Positions 9,048 through 18,545 are shown, counted from the first letter of the stretch. The stretch: DNA of 64,000 bases from Pseudoclavibacter caeni (GCF_008831125.1 NZ_WBKA01000003.1:62001-126000); one strand, 5' to 3'. The notes: generated by a model from the letters alone, not told the origin. Numbers and translations: made by a program.

Positions 9048-10487
9048 TCACCAGCTCTCGGGCAGGGCCCGGCCCTCTTCGTATCCCGCGGCGGACTGGA
9101 TGCCGACCGTCGCCCGCTCCCGGAACGTCGCGAGATCCCCCGCGCCGGCGTACGTGCACGCCGACCGCACCCCGGCGGTGATCTGGTCGAGGATGTCCTC
9201 CACCGAGGGACTCATCGGGTCCAGGTACAGTCTGGAGTCGCTGATCCCCTCGGAGAAGATCGCCTTGCGCGCACGCTCCAGCGGCGACAGCCGGGCGAAC
9301 CGGCCGGCGACCGCCTTCGAGGAGGCCATGCCGTAGTTGCGCTTGTACAGCCGCCCGCTCGCGTCGCGTTCGATGATCCCGGGCGACTCGATCGTGCCGG
9401 CCAGCCAGGAGCCGATCATCACCGCGCTGCCGCCGGCCGCGAGGGCGAGGGCGACGTCGCGGGGGTACCGCACGCCGCCGTCCGCCCACACGCCGGCGCC
9501 GAGGGCGCGGGCGGCCGCGGCCGTCTCGAGCACGGCGGAGAACTGGGGTCGCCCCACCGCGGTCATCATGCGGGTCGTGCACATCGCGCCGGGGCCGACG
9601 CCCACCTTGACGATGTTCGCGCCGGCGCCGACGAGATCCTCGACGCCCTGTGCCGTGACGACGTTGCCGGCGACCACGGGGTGATCGACCGACACCGAGC
9701 GGACGCGGCGCAGCGCCTCGAGCATCCGCTCCTGGTGGCCGTGCGCGGTGTCGACGACGATGACGTCGACCCCGGCGTCGATGAACGCCCGGGCGCGGGC
9801 CTCGACATCGCCGTTGATGCCGATCGCCGCGGCCACCCGCAGTCGCCCCGCCGCGTCGAGGGCGGGCCGGTAGACAGTGCTGCGCATCGCCGACTTCGGG
9901 CTCGTCGTGCCCAGCACGCGATCACCGTCGAGCACGACGGCGAACTCCAGCCCCTCGTCGAACAGCCGCTGGAAGAGGGTCTCGTCGTCGGGTATGTCGG
10001 CGACCTGGAGGACGGGCTGCTCGCCGTGGACAAGGTCGCCCAGCAGCGCGTCGTCGAGCGCCCGGCCGAGCACGGTCGCGTCGATGACCCCGAGGAACCC
10101 CCCGGACGCGTCGCGCACCACGAGGCCGTGCCCCACTGCCGGCGGCAGCACCCGCCGCGCCTGCTGCACGGTCATGTCCGCGTCGACCAGGAACGGGGCG
10201 GCGAACCGGGGCGAGGCGTCCTTCACCGCGGCGACCGAGCGCAGCAGCGCCGCCTGGTCCATGTCCTGCGGCAGCACCGCGAGCCCGCCGCGCCGGGCCA
10301 TGGTGGACGCCAGCCGGGGCCCGGTGACCGCGTTCATGTTCGCCGCGACGATCGGCGTGCGCATGCCCGTCACGTCATCGGTGGAGAGATCCACCCGCAG
10401 TCGGGAGCCCACCGCGCTGCGCGACGGGATGAGGAACACGTCGGAGTAGGTGAGGTCATACTGAGGCTGCGAGCCATGGAAGTGCAT
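9048..10487 (-). CDS. guaB1: GuaB1-type IMP dehydrogenase/GMP reductase family protein
   Basis: IMPDH/GMPR-family TIM barrel with an inserted CBS pair, 479 aa, the usual GuaB1 length. The catalytic cysteine lies in GVGPGAMCTTRMMTAVG, where the usual IMPDH GxGSICTT is replaced by the GuaB1 form. Family knowledge: mycobacterial GuaB1 works as a CBS-regulated GMP reductase in purine salvage, not as the essential IMPDH (GuaB2). I chose the ATG at 10487 (MHFHGSQPQYDLTYSDVFL) because it matches the family N-terminus and has GGAG just upstream. A TACCGT box 7 nt upstream could also make it leaderless. Codons further upstream are in frame but unlike the family. Confidence 0.9.
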   Translation of the reverse strand: MHFHGSQPQYDLTYSDVFLIPSRSAVGSRLRVDLSTDDVTGMRTPIVAANMNAVTGPRLASTMARRGGLAVLPQDMDQAALLRSVAAVKDASPRFAAPFLVDADMTVQQARRVLPPAVGHGLVVRDASGGFLGVIDATVLGRALDDALLGDLVHGEQPVLQVADIPDDETLFQRLFDEGLEFAVVLDGDRVLGTTSPKSAMRSTVYRPALDAAGRLRVAAAIGINGDVEARARAFIDAGVDVIVVDTAHGHQERMLEALRRVRSVSVDHPVVAGNVVTAQGVEDLVGAGANIVKVGVGPGAMCTTRMMTAVGRPQFSAVLETAAAARALGAGVWADGGVRYPRDVALALAAGGSAVMIGSWLAGTIESPGIIERDASGRLYKRNYGMASSKAVAGRFARLSPLERARKAIFSEGISDSRLYLDPMSPSVEDILDQITAGVRSACTYAGAGDLATFRERATVGIQSAAGYEEGRALPESW

Positions 10488-10636
10488 GATCTCCACGGTA
10501 GTGCATGCCCGCGACATCACGGCCGGACGCCTTTGTGCACCGGGGATGACACGTCGGCCGGGTCACCCCGACGCCACTCGCCGACAGGTGTCGCAGAATG
10601 ACCCGGCGCTGGTCGGGGGACCCCTCGACATGCCGC

Positions 10637-10642
10637 TAGGCT
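10637..10642 (+). promoter_or_regulatory. Candidate -10 box of kgd
   Basis: TAGGCT about 38 nt before the TTG start, giving a leader of roughly 30 nt that includes GAGAGG as ribosome binding site. No clear -35 is visible. Confidence 0.4.
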
Positions 10643-10680
10643 GTTCCAAGTCAGCATTTCGATGAAGAGAGGCGATCGTC

Positions 10681-13600
10681 TTGGCCAGCAGCGGATCAGG
10701 CAGCTTCGACCCCCAGGAGTTCGGCGCCAATCAATGGCTCGTCGAGCAGGCGTACGAGCAGTATCAGAAGGACCCGGCGAGTGTCGACAAGGAGTGGCTG
10801 CCCGTGCTGAAGGAGTACGCGGCGCGTCAGGCCCGTGTCGCCTCCGCCCCGACGAGCACCCCCGCCGCGGCGACGCCCGCGCAGTCCGACAGCCCCGTCC
10901 CGCACGAGGAGGCCGAGCATCGCACCCCGCACCCCGGCCCGGTGCCGCCCGTGCGCTCGCAGCTGCCCACGGCCTCCCCGTTCCCCACCGCCTCCATCCC
11001 GATCGTCGGCGATCTGCCGGTGGCCCGCACGACGAGCTTCGCGCCGGCCCCGACGCCGATCCCCGCGGATCGCAACACCCAGCTCGCCCACCCGGTGCCG
11101 GCCCCGGCGCCCGAGGAGCCCCCGGCGAGGCCGGAGGCCACCCCGCTGCGCGGCATGGCCCGGGCGCTCGCACGCAACATGGACGAGTCGACCAGCGTCC
11201 CGACCGCCACGAGCGTGCGCACCATCCCGGCCAAGGTGCTCATCGACAACCGGATCGTCATCAACAACCACCTGCGCCGCTCGCTCGGCGGCAAGGTGTC
11301 GTTCACCGAGCTGATCGGCTGGGCACTGGTCAAGGCGCTCAAGGCCTTCCCCAGCCAGAACGTGTACTACGACGTCGTGGACGGCAAGCCGAGCGTCGTC
11401 CGCCCGCCGCACATCAACCTGGGCATCGCCGTCGACGTGCCGAAGAAGGACGGCACGCGCGCCCTGCTCGTCCCCGGCATCAAGCGGGCCGAGGAGCTCG
11501 ACTTCGAGCAGTTCCTCGCAGCGTATGACGACATCGTCCAGCGCGCCCGCGCGAACAAGCTGACCGCGGACGACTTCAGCGGCGTGACGATCTCGCTGAC
11601 GAACCCTGGCGGCATCGGCACCGTGCACTCGGTGCCCCGCCTGATGAAGGGCCAGGGCACGATCATCGGCGCCGGCGCGCTGAACTACCCCGCCGAGTAC
11701 CAGGGCATGAGCGCCGAGACGATCGCCCGCCTCGGCATCTCGAAGGTCATCACCCTCACGTCGACGTACGACCACCGGGTGATCCAGGGCGCCGGCTCGG
11801 GACAGTTCCTGAAGATCGTGCACGAGCTGCTGCTCGGCGACCACGACTTCTACGACGAGATCTTCGAGTCGCTGCGCCTGCCGTACGAGCCCGTGCGCTG
11901 GGTGCAGGACGTGGCGATCAACCCGGCCGACGAGGTCGACCGCGCCGCCCGCGTCCAGCAGCTCATCCACGCCTACCGTGTGCGCGGCCACCTGATCGCC
12001 AACACCGACCCGCTCGAGTACCACCAGCGCCGGCATCCCGACCTGGACATCCTCAACCACGGCCTGTCGCACTGGGACCTCGACCGCCAGTTCGTCACCG
12101 GCGGCATCACCGGAAAGCCCACGGCGACGCTGCGCGAGATCCTCGGGCAGCTGCGCGACAGCTACTGCCGTACCGTGGGCGTCGAGTACATGCACATCCA
12201 GGATCCGGAGCAGCGCCTGTGGCTGCAGGACCAGCTGGAGCGCCCGTATGAGAAGCCCGGGCACGACCGCCAGCTGCACATCCTTGACCGGCTCAACCAG
12301 GCCGAGGCGTTCGAGACGTTCCTGCAGACGAAGTTCGTCGGGCAGAAGCGCTTCTCCCTCGAGGGCAGCGAGTCGCTCATCCCGCTGCTCGACGAGCTGC
12401 TGCAGGACGCGGCGGCCGAGGGCATGGACGAGGCCGGCATCGGCATGGCCCACCGCGGGCGGCTCAACGTGCTGACGAACATCGCCGGCAAGACGTACGC
12501 GCAGGTCTTCCGCGAGTTCGAGGGCACCCAGCCGCAGCAGACCGGCTCCGGCGACGTGAAGTACCACCTCGGCACCGAGGGCGTGTTCCACAGCACCGAC
12601 GGTCGCGACATCAAGGTGTACCTGGCCGCCAACCCATCGCACCTCGAGGTGGTCAACACCGTGCTCGAGGGCATCGTGCGCGCCAAGCAGGACCAGCTGC
12701 CCGGCAGGTCGTTCAGCGTCCTGCCCGTGCTCGTCCACGGCGACGCCGCGTTCTCCGGCCAGGGCTCGGTCTACGAGACCCTGCAGATGTCGCAGCTGCG
12801 CGGCTACCGCACGGGCGGCACGGTCCACGTGATCGTCAACAACCAGATCGGCTTCACCACGAAACCGTACGACGGCCGCTCGTCGGTCTACCCGACCGAT
12901 GTGGGCCGCACCATCCAGGCGCCGATCTTCCACGTCAACGGCGACGACCCCGAGGCCGTCGTGCGCGTGGCCGATCTCGCCTTCCGATACCGCCAGCGGT
13001 TCCACTGCGACGTGCTCATCGACCTGGTCGGCTACCGTCGCCGCGGGCACAACGAGGGCGACGACCCGTCGATGACCCAGCCGCTAATGTACGGCATCAT
13101 CGAGTCGAAGCGCTCGGTGCGCGCGCTGTACACCTCGGCGCTGGTCGGCCGCGGTGACATCACGCAGGACGAGTACGACACCGCGAACGCGAACTTCCAC
13201 GCCGAGCTGGAGCGCGCGTTCGCCGAGACTCACGAGGCCCAGTCGCAGTCCGCGTCCGTCCCGAAGGCGCCGGGCGGGGCCACCGCCCGGGCCATCAGCG
13301 ACATCCAGCTGCCCGAGGCGCAGCAGCACGAGGCGGCGACGGCGATCGAGCCGCAGCTGCCGCGGGCGACGGCGATCCCGCGCGCGCTCGTCGAGCGCAT
13401 CGGCGACGCGCACATGGCCGTGCCCGAGGGCTTCACCGTGCACCGCAAGCTGAAGAAGGTGCTGCAGAAGCGCTATGACATGTCTCGCAACGGGCACATC
13501 GACTGGGCGTTCGGCGAGCTGCTCGCCCTCGGGTCGCTGCTCGTGCAGGGCGTGCCGGTCCGGTTCACCGGTCAGGACTCCCGCCGCGGCACGTTCGTGC

Positions 13601-14520
13601 AGCGCCACGCGGTGCTCCACGACCAGCAGAACGGTCAGGAGTGGTTCCCGCTGCTGAACCTCGCCGAGGAGCAGGCTCGCTTCTGGATCTACGACTCGCT
13701 GCTGAGCGAGTTCGGCGTGCTCGGCTTCGAGTACGGTTACTCCGTGGAGAACACGAAGGCGCTGACGATCTGGGAGGCCCAGTTCGGCGACTTCGCCGAC
13801 GGCGCCCAGACCGTCATCGACGAGTTCATCAGCTCCGCCGAGCAGAAGTGGGGCCAGCGCTCCGGCCTGGTCATGCTCCTCCCCCACGGCTACGAGGGGC
13901 AGGGGCCGGATCACTCCTCGGCGCGCATCGAGCGTTACCTCTCGCTCGCCGCCGAGGACAACCTGATCGTCGCCCAGCCCTCGACGCCCGCGTCGCACTT
14001 CCACCTGCTGCGCCGCCAGGCGTTCACCCGGCCGAAGCATCCGCTCATCGCGATCACGCCGAAGCAGATGCTGCGCCTGAAGACGGCGGTGAGCCCGGTG
14101 GAGGACTTCACCCAGGGCGCCTTCCGTCCCGTGCTCGACGAGACTCGTCAGATCGACCGGTCGAAGGTGCGTCGCGTGGTCATCGTGAGCGGCCGCCTCT
14201 ACTGGGAGCTGCTGGCGAACCTCACGAAGTCGGGCGACGAGACGGTGGCCCTGGTGCGGCTGGAGCAGTACTACCCGCTGCCCGGTGACGAGCTGCGCGA
14301 GACGCTCGCCCAGTATCCGGGGGACGCCGAGCTCGTGTTCGCCCAGGACGAGCCCGAGAACCAGGGCGCCTGGCCGTTCCTGGCGCTGCACCTGCCACCG
14401 TTCCTCGACGGTCGCACGATCCGGGTCGCGTCACGTCCTGCGGCGGCCGTGCCCGCGGCCGGCACGCAGGGCCGGCACAAGCGGCAGGAGGCCGAGCTGA
14501 TCGCGAAGGCGCTCGACTGA
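10681..14520 (+). CDS. kgd: Multifunctional 2-oxoglutarate decarboxylase/dehydrogenase (Kgd/OdhA-type SucA)
   Basis: Actinobacterial E1o fused to an E2-like acyltransferase, 1279 aa. The N-terminal helix (NQWLVEQAYEQYQKDP) is followed by an Ala/Pro-rich linker to about residue 150. A 2-oxoacid dehydrogenase acyltransferase domain ends with TYDHRVIQGAGSG, the catalytic His at about 365. The thiamine-diphosphate E1 domain then starts near 430 and contains GMAHRGRLNVL (His at about 591). There is no lipoyl domain. It converts 2-oxoglutarate to succinyl-CoA with a partner E2/E3, or to succinic semialdehyde. The TTG start is supported by GAGAGG and the MASSGSGSF N-terminus. Conserved actinobacterial forms are controlled by a GarA/OdhI FHA protein, which is not encoded here. 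Confidence 0.96.
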   Translation: MASSGSGSFDPQEFGANQWLVEQAYEQYQKDPASVDKEWLPVLKEYAARQARVASAPTSTPAAATPAQSDSPVPHEEAEHRTPHPGPVPPVRSQLPTASPFPTASIPIVGDLPVARTTSFAPAPTPIPADRNTQLAHPVPAPAPEEPPARPEATPLRGMARALARNMDESTSVPTATSVRTIPAKVLIDNRIVINNHLRRSLGGKVSFTELIGWALVKALKAFPSQNVYYDVVDGKPSVVRPPHINLGIAVDVPKKDGTRALLVPGIKRAEELDFEQFLAAYDDIVQRARANKLTADDFSGVTISLTNPGGIGTVHSVPRLMKGQGTIIGAGALNYPAEYQGMSAETIARLGISKVITLTSTYDHRVIQGAGSGQFLKIVHELLLGDHDFYDEIFESLRLPYEPVRWVQDVAINPADEVDRAARVQQLIHAYRVRGHLIANTDPLEYHQRRHPDLDILNHGLSHWDLDRQFVTGGITGKPTATLREILGQLRDSYCRTVGVEYMHIQDPEQRLWLQDQLERPYEKPGHDRQLHILDRLNQAEAFETFLQTKFVGQKRFSLEGSESLIPLLDELLQDAAAEGMDEAGIGMAHRGRLNVLTNIAGKTYAQVFREFEGTQPQQTGSGDVKYHLGTEGVFHSTDGRDIKVYLAANPSHLEVVNTVLEGIVRAKQDQLPGRSFSVLPVLVHGDAAFSGQGSVYETLQMSQLRGYRTGGTVHVIVNNQIGFTTKPYDGRSSVYPTDVGRTIQAPIFHVNGDDPEAVVRVADLAFRYRQRFHCDVLIDLVGYRRRGHNEGDDPSMTQPLMYGIIESKRSVRALYTSALVGRGDITQDEYDTANANFHAELERAFAETHEAQSQSASVPKAPGGATARAISDIQLPEAQQHEAATAIEPQLPRATAIPRALVERIGDAHMAVPEGFTVHRKLKKVLQKRYDMSRNGHIDWAFGELLALGSLLVQGVPVRFTGQDSRRGTFVQRHAVLHDQQNGQEWFPLLNLAEEQARFWIYDSLLSEFGVLGFEYGYSVENTKALTIWEAQFGDFADGAQTVIDEFISSAEQKWGQRSGLVMLLPHGYEGQGPDHSSARIERYLSLAAEDNLIVAQPSTPASHFHLLRRQAFTRPKHPLIAITPKQMLRLKTAVSPVEDFTQGAFRPVLDETRQIDRSKVRRVVIVSGRLYWELLANLTKSGDETVALVRLEQYYPLPGDELRETLAQYPGDAELVFAQDEPENQGAWPFLALHLPPFLDGRTIRVASRPAAAVPAAGTQGRHKRQEAELIAKALD

Positions 14521-14531
14521 CCCTTCTCAGC

Positions 14532-14587
14532 ACGAGACGGCTCGGGCCGGCTCCCCCACGTCGGGGAGCCGGCCCGAGCCGTCTCGT
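14532..14587. terminator. 25-bp perfect hairpin between kgd and rsrA
   Basis: Arms at 14532-14556 and 14563-14587 are perfectly complementary over 25 bp with a 6-nt loop. An outer stem CAGCA/TGCTG extends it after a small asymmetric bulge. It begins 12 nt after the kgd stop. It lies between convergent units, so it can serve both strands. No T-tract. Confidence 0.85.
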
Positions 14588-14771
14588 CAGTGCTGCAGGC
14601 GCGGCCGCGTGTGCCGAGCACGTGCACACGCGGACGATGCGCGGCGCCGGCGGGCGATCCGCGCGGCCGCGACGCATGCGGCTGGCGCACGCAGACCGGG
14701 CGATGACCGGGCGTCCCGTCAGCGTTCGCGGCATGCCCGGGGACGCGGCCGCGTCCGGCCGGCGATGGACG
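14588..14771. other. Intergenic stretch with no visible gene
   Basis: Sequence between the long hairpin and the rsrA stop. I see no supported gene, promoter or RNA in it. Confidence 0.5.
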
Positions 14772-15035
14772 CTACGGCACGTCCCGCATCGTCTCGATGC
14801 GGGCGATCACCCGCCGCCGCAGCTCGATCGGCGCCTGCTCGCGGCATCCGCGCACGATCACCGAGGTCAGGGTGAGGCTCAGCCGGTGCGCGTTCGTGCA
14901 CTCGGGGCAGGAGCGCAGGTGCGCGTCGAGCGCCGCGCGCTCCCGGGAGTCGAGCTCGGCATGCACGTACTCCTCGAGCACCTCGCGTACATGCCCGCAG
15001 CCGCAGTCCTGCTGTCGTGACGTGTCCATGGTCAC
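14772..15035 (-). CDS. rsrA: Mycothiol-system zinc anti-sigma factor (RsrA/RshA type)
   Basis: ZAS-family anti-sigma factor, 87 aa. The zinc motif HLRSCPEC (HX3CX2C) lies at about residues 39-46, with an upstream CGC at 11-13 that can supply the fourth, redox-active ligand. In Streptomyces RsrA and mycobacterial RshA, thiol oxidation forms a disulfide, releases zinc and frees the sigma factor. The gene follows sigH directly. The GTG start at 15035 overlaps the sigH stop by 4 nt; an ATG two codons in (15029) is also possible. The coupling predicts near-stoichiometric production of sigma and anti-sigma. Confidence 0.9.
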   Translation of the reverse strand: MTMDTSRQQDCGCGHVREVLEEYVHAELDSRERAALDAHLRSCPECTNAHRLSLTLTSVIVRGCREQAPIELRRRVIARIETMRDVP

Positions 15036-15892
15036 CGCTCTCCCTTCCCTGCCGCGGGTGCGCCCGGCGTCGACGCCTCCCGCGCGCCGGCGGCCGCGGC
15101 GACCTCGGCGGGGCCGCCGCCGGCGTCATCCGATCCCGTGCCCGCGGGTGCGTCCGGCGTGGCTGCCGCCGGCTTCGCCCGGCGTGTGCGGCGGCGCGGC
15201 TCGGGGATCGTCATGCCGCGCTCCCTGGCGTACTCGGCGAGCTCGGAGCGCAGCATCCGCCGGCCGCGGTGCAACCGGGACATGACCGTGCCGATCGGAG
15301 TCTTCATCAGCTCGGCGATCTCCTTGTAGGAGAATCCTTCGACGTCGGCCAGGAGCACCGCTAGCCGGAAGTCCTCCGGCAGCTCCTGCAGGGCCCGCTT
15401 CACCTGCGAGTCGGGCATGCGGTCGAGCGCCTCGATCTCGGCGGACTGCGCGCTCGTCGCGGTCGCCGACTCGGCGCCGCCCATCTGCCATTCCTCGAGC
15501 GCGTCGATGCTCTGCGTGCCCTTGGTGCGCTGCTTCTTGCGATACGTGTTGATGTACGTGTTCGTCAGGATGCGGTACATCCAGGCCTTGAGGTTCGTGC
15601 CCTGGCGGAAGGAGTCGAACGCCTGGTACGCCTTCGCGTAGGTCTCCTGCACGAGATCCTGGGCGTCCGCGGGGTTGCGGGTCATCCGCATCGCCACGCC
15701 GTAGAGCTGGTCGAGCAGGGGCAGTGCCTGCCGCTCGAACAGGTCACGTCGGGCGTCCGCGCGCTGCTCGGCCGTCGTGCTGTCGGTTCCGGAGTCACCG
15801 GGGTCGCTGGGGGCTGTCATCACCATCGATCCTACCGGCCCGGGGGATGCCGCCCGTCCCGTCCGCTCCAGCGTCATGACCGCCATGCCCAC
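15032..15892 (-). CDS. sigH: ECF sigma factor SigH/SigR
   Basis: Group IV (ECF) sigma factor of the thiol-oxidative-stress class. Region 2 is visible in [17 protein letters not shown] and the -10-binding [17 protein letters not shown]. Region 4 is in [32 protein letters not shown]. The GTG start at 15892 (286 aa) has a strong GGAGGAGAGG site. An internal ATG at 15826 has GTAGGA upstream and gives 264 aa, starting nearer the conserved core. Both may be used, as with the long, unstable SigR' form in Streptomyces. An Ala/Pro/Gly-rich tail of about 65 residues follows region 4 and is longer than usual. The sigH-aroA-rsgA neighbourhood is conserved in actinomycetes. Confidence 0.93.
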   Translation of the reverse strand: MGMAVMTLERTGRAASPGPVGSMVMTAPSDPGDSGTDSTTAEQRADARRDLFERQALPLLDQLYGVAMRMTRNPADAQDLVQETYAKAYQAFDSFRQGTNLKAWMYRILTNTYINTYRKKQRTKGTQSIDALEEWQMGGAESATATSAQSAEIEALDRMPDSQVKRALQELPEDFRLAVLLADVEGFSYKEIAELMKTPIGTVMSRLHRGRRMLRSELAEYARERGMTIPEPRRRTRRAKPAAATPDAPAGTGSDDAGGGPAEVAAAAGAREASTPGAPAAGKGER

Positions 15893-15953
15893 GTCCTCTC
15901 CTCCGGGCGCGCACGACGGCGACCGTCAGGCCACCGCGACGCCCCTGAACACT

Positions 15954-15959
15954 TAGACT
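15954..15959 (+). promoter_or_regulatory. -10 box of aroA
   Basis: TAGACT ends 7 nt before the aroA ATG at 15967, predicting a leaderless mRNA. It lies in the 74-bp gap shared with the divergent sigH start. No GGAAT-type SigR recognition element is visible upstream of sigH in this gap, so sigH autoregulation from here is not supported. Confidence 0.55.
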
Positions 15960-15966
15960 TAACGAG

Positions 15967-17412
15967 ATGCAGATTCGTGGCTATTCCAGGACCGGCGACC
16001 GCGCGGCCGTCCCGCCCGCCCGCGCCTGGGTCGCGCCCACCCCCGAGCATCCTGTGCACGGCACCGTGACCGTGCCGGGCTCGAAGTCGCTGACCAACCG
16101 CGAACTGCTGCTCGCCGCCCTGGCCAGCGGCCCCTCGACGCTGCACACGCCGCTGCACTCCCGCGACACCGCCCTCATGATCGAGGCACTGCGCCGGCTG
16201 GGCACGCGGATCGAGCCGCTCGAGCCGCCGCCTGCGGTCGCGACGACACTGCCCGGGGCGCTGCCCGCGGGGCTCGCGCCGGCCTCCGACCCGGCCTCCG
16301 ACCCCGACACCGGAGATCTGCTGGTCATCCCCGCCGAGACGTTCCGCGGCGCGGTCTCGATCGACTGCGGTCTGGCCGGCACCGTCATGCGCTTCGTGCC
16401 CCCGGTCGCCGCCCTCGCTCTGGGCCCGGTCGGGTTCGACGGCGACGCGCAGGCCCGGAGGCGGCCGATGGGCCCGCTCATCGAGGGGCTGCGCCAGCTC
16501 GGCGTCACCGTCGCCGACGATGGCCGCGGCCGCCTGCCGTTCACCGTCCACGGCGAGGGACGCATCCGCGCCGGCCACGTGCGCATCGACGCCTCCGCCT
16601 CCAGTCAGTTCGTCTCGGGCCTGCTGCTCGCCGCGGCCCGGTACGAGGGCGACACCGTCATCGAGCACGTGGGCGGCACGCTGCCGAGCCTGCCGCACAT
16701 CGAGATGACCGTCGCCACCCTCGCCGAGCACGGGGTGACCGTGCATCGCGCAGGGCCGACCGCCTGGCGGGTGCCCGAGCAATCGATCGCCGGCGCCGAC
16801 GTGCGGCTCGAGCCGGATCTGTCGAACGCCGCCCCGTTCCTCGCCGCGGCGCTGGTGACCGGCGGCAGCGTGGCGGTGCCCGACTGGCCGGCCCACACCA
16901 CACAGGTCGGGGCGCTGCTGCCCGAGCTGCTCGGCGCGTTCGGCGCGCGCAGCGAGCTCGTCGACGGGACGCTGACCGTGCACGGCGACGGGCCCGTACA
17001 CGGCGCGGATCTGGACCTCTCCGCGGCCGGCGAGCTGGCGCCCACCATCGCCGCCGTGGCCGCGCTGGCCGATTCCCCCACCACCCTGCGCGGCATCGCG
17101 CACCTGCGCGGGCACGAGACCGACCGCCTCGCCGCATTGGAGAGCGATCTGCACGCGCTGGGCGGCGACGTGCACCAGACCGACGACGGGCTCGTCATCG
17201 CCCCCGCCGTGCTGCACGGCGGCGAGTGGAAGGCGTTCGCCGACCACCGCATGGCCACGGCCGGTGCGGTCATCGGCCTCGTCGTGCCCGAGGTGCGCGT
17301 GGATGACATCCAGGCCACGGCGAAGACGCTGCCCGGCTTCGCCCGGATGTGGGCCCGACTGATCGACCCCGAGCCGACCGGGCTCGCCGACGTGCCCGTC
17401 GAGGCGCGCTGA
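15967..17412 (+). CDS. aroA: 3-phosphoshikimate 1-carboxyvinyltransferase (EPSP synthase)
   Basis: Sixth step of the shikimate pathway: transfers enolpyruvyl from PEP to shikimate-3-phosphate. It is 481 aa, longer than the usual 430 or so. Family motifs: PGSKSLTNRELLLAAL near residue 38 (PEP/S3P binding), DCGLAGTVMRFVPP near 135, DGDAQARRRPM near 158 and DHRMATAGAVIG near 427. Part of the extra length is an Ala/Pro/Asp-rich insert around residues 85-115, including a doubled PASD repeat, probably a surface loop. The stop overlaps the rsgA ATG by 1 nt (TGATG), so the two are translationally coupled. Confidence 0.96.
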   Translation: MQIRGYSRTGDRAAVPPARAWVAPTPEHPVHGTVTVPGSKSLTNRELLLAALASGPSTLHTPLHSRDTALMIEALRRLGTRIEPLEPPPAVATTLPGALPAGLAPASDPASDPDTGDLLVIPAETFRGAVSIDCGLAGTVMRFVPPVAALALGPVGFDGDAQARRRPMGPLIEGLRQLGVTVADDGRGRLPFTVHGEGRIRAGHVRIDASASSQFVSGLLLAAARYEGDTVIEHVGGTLPSLPHIEMTVATLAEHGVTVHRAGPTAWRVPEQSIAGADVRLEPDLSNAAPFLAAALVTGGSVAVPDWPAHTTQVGALLPELLGAFGARSELVDGTLTVHGDGPVHGADLDLSAAGELAPTIAAVAALADSPTTLRGIAHLRGHETDRLAALESDLHALGGDVHQTDDGLVIAPAVLHGGEWKAFADHRMATAGAVIGLVVPEVRVDDIQATAKTLPGFARMWARLIDPEPTGLADVPVEAR

Positions 17413-18407
17413 TGCCGGCCTCGCCCGGCGACTGGGCAGACTGGGACGAGTCGGACGTCCGGGTCAGGCCGAACCCGAAGGCGAACCGGCCGCGCACGAA
17501 GCGGCGCCCCGCCCATGCCGACGCCCGCCCCGGCATGGTGACCACGGTCGACCGGGGCCGCTACCGGGTGCGCCTCGACGGTGCGGGCCCGACGGTGACC
17601 GCGGCCCGGGCCCGCGAGCTGCATCGCGAGCGGATCGTCGTCGGCGACCGGGTGGACCTCGTCGGCGACCTCACCGGCGCCGCCGGCACGCTCGCCCGGA
17701 TCGTGCGCGTCGAGCCCCGCCGCACCGTGCTGCGCCGCAGCGCGGACGACGCCGACCAGGTGGAGCGGGTGGTCGTGGCCAACGCCGACACCCTGCTCGT
17801 CGTGGTCGCTGCGGCGAGCCCCGACCCGAGCCTGGGGTTCATCGACCGGTGTGTGGTCGCGGCGCTCGACGCGGGGATCGACCCGGTGGTGGTCGTCACG
17901 AAGACCGATCTGGCCGCCGCCGCCCCGGTGCGCACGCACCTGTCCGGCCTCGACGTCCCCGTGATCGAGAGCGCCGGCGGCTCCGCTGCCGCCCCGGTGC
18001 GCGACCTCGCCCGGGGCCGGGTGGTGGCGCTCGTCGGTCACTCCGGCGTGGGCAAGTCGACCCTGCTCAACGCGGTCGCCCCCGACGCCGAGCGCTCGAC
18101 CGGCCACGTCAACGCGGTCACCGGACGCGGCCGGCACACGTCCTCGTCTGCGCTGGCGGTGCCGGTTGACGACGGCGGCTGGCTCGTCGACACCCCGGGC
18201 GTGCGCTCGTTCGGGCTCGGCCACGTGCGCCCGGAGCGGGTGCTCGCCGCGTTCCCCGACCTCGAGGCGATCGTGCCCGACGTGCTGCGCACGCCGCTCG
18301 GCGACCTCGACGCCGAGGCACTCGCCGCGCGCGTGCCAGAGGGCCGGCGCGCCCGCGTCCGCTCGCTCGTGCGGATGCTGCGGGGGCTCGCCGGCGAGGC
18401 ACGCTGA
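17412..18407 (+). CDS. rsgA: RsgA-like circularly permuted GTPase lacking the zinc-binding end
   Basis: Ribosome-biogenesis GTPase, 331 aa, a checkpoint factor of 30S maturation. An N-terminal OB-fold (about 40-110) is followed by the permuted G domain: TKTD (G4) at 163-166, GHSGVGKS (G1) at 209-216 and DTPG (G3) at 260-263. Canonical RsgA then has a Cys/His zinc motif. Here residues after 270 contain no Cys, and the only Cys in the protein is at about 147. The zinc finger is therefore absent, although the last 60 residues remain helical and basic. The ATG overlaps the aroA stop (TGATG). Confidence 0.88.
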   Translation: MPASPGDWADWDESDVRVRPNPKANRPRTKRRPAHADARPGMVTTVDRGRYRVRLDGAGPTVTAARARELHRERIVVGDRVDLVGDLTGAAGTLARIVRVEPRRTVLRRSADDADQVERVVVANADTLLVVVAAASPDPSLGFIDRCVVAALDAGIDPVVVVTKTDLAAAAPVRTHLSGLDVPVIESAGGSAAAPVRDLARGRVVALVGHSGVGKSTLLNAVAPDAERSTGHVNAVTGRGRHTSSSALAVPVDDGGWLVDTPGVRSFGLGHVRPERVLAAFPDLEAIVPDVLRTPLGDLDAEALAARVPEGRRARVRSLVRMLRGLAGEAR

Positions 18408-18508
18408 GCGGCGCGAGGCCAGCCGAGCGACGGACACGCCGATCGAACGGCAGGGCTCGGCCGACCTCGACCTCGGCCGCGTGCTGGCGTCAGCTCCCAG
18501 TCCCGACG

Positions 18509-18545
18509 CTCCGACCGGGCGACGAGCGCCCTCCTCCGACCGGGC
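18509..18545. repeat. 12-bp direct repeat upstream of hisN
   Basis: CTCCGACCGGGC occurs at 18509-18520 and 18534-18545, 25 bp apart centre to centre. The second copy abuts the hisN -10 box. It may be an operator or chance in GC-rich DNA. Confidence 0.5.

Noticed and set aside
15893-15966. SigR-type autoregulated promoter for sigH
   Set aside because: No GGAAT...GTT element was found in the gap.
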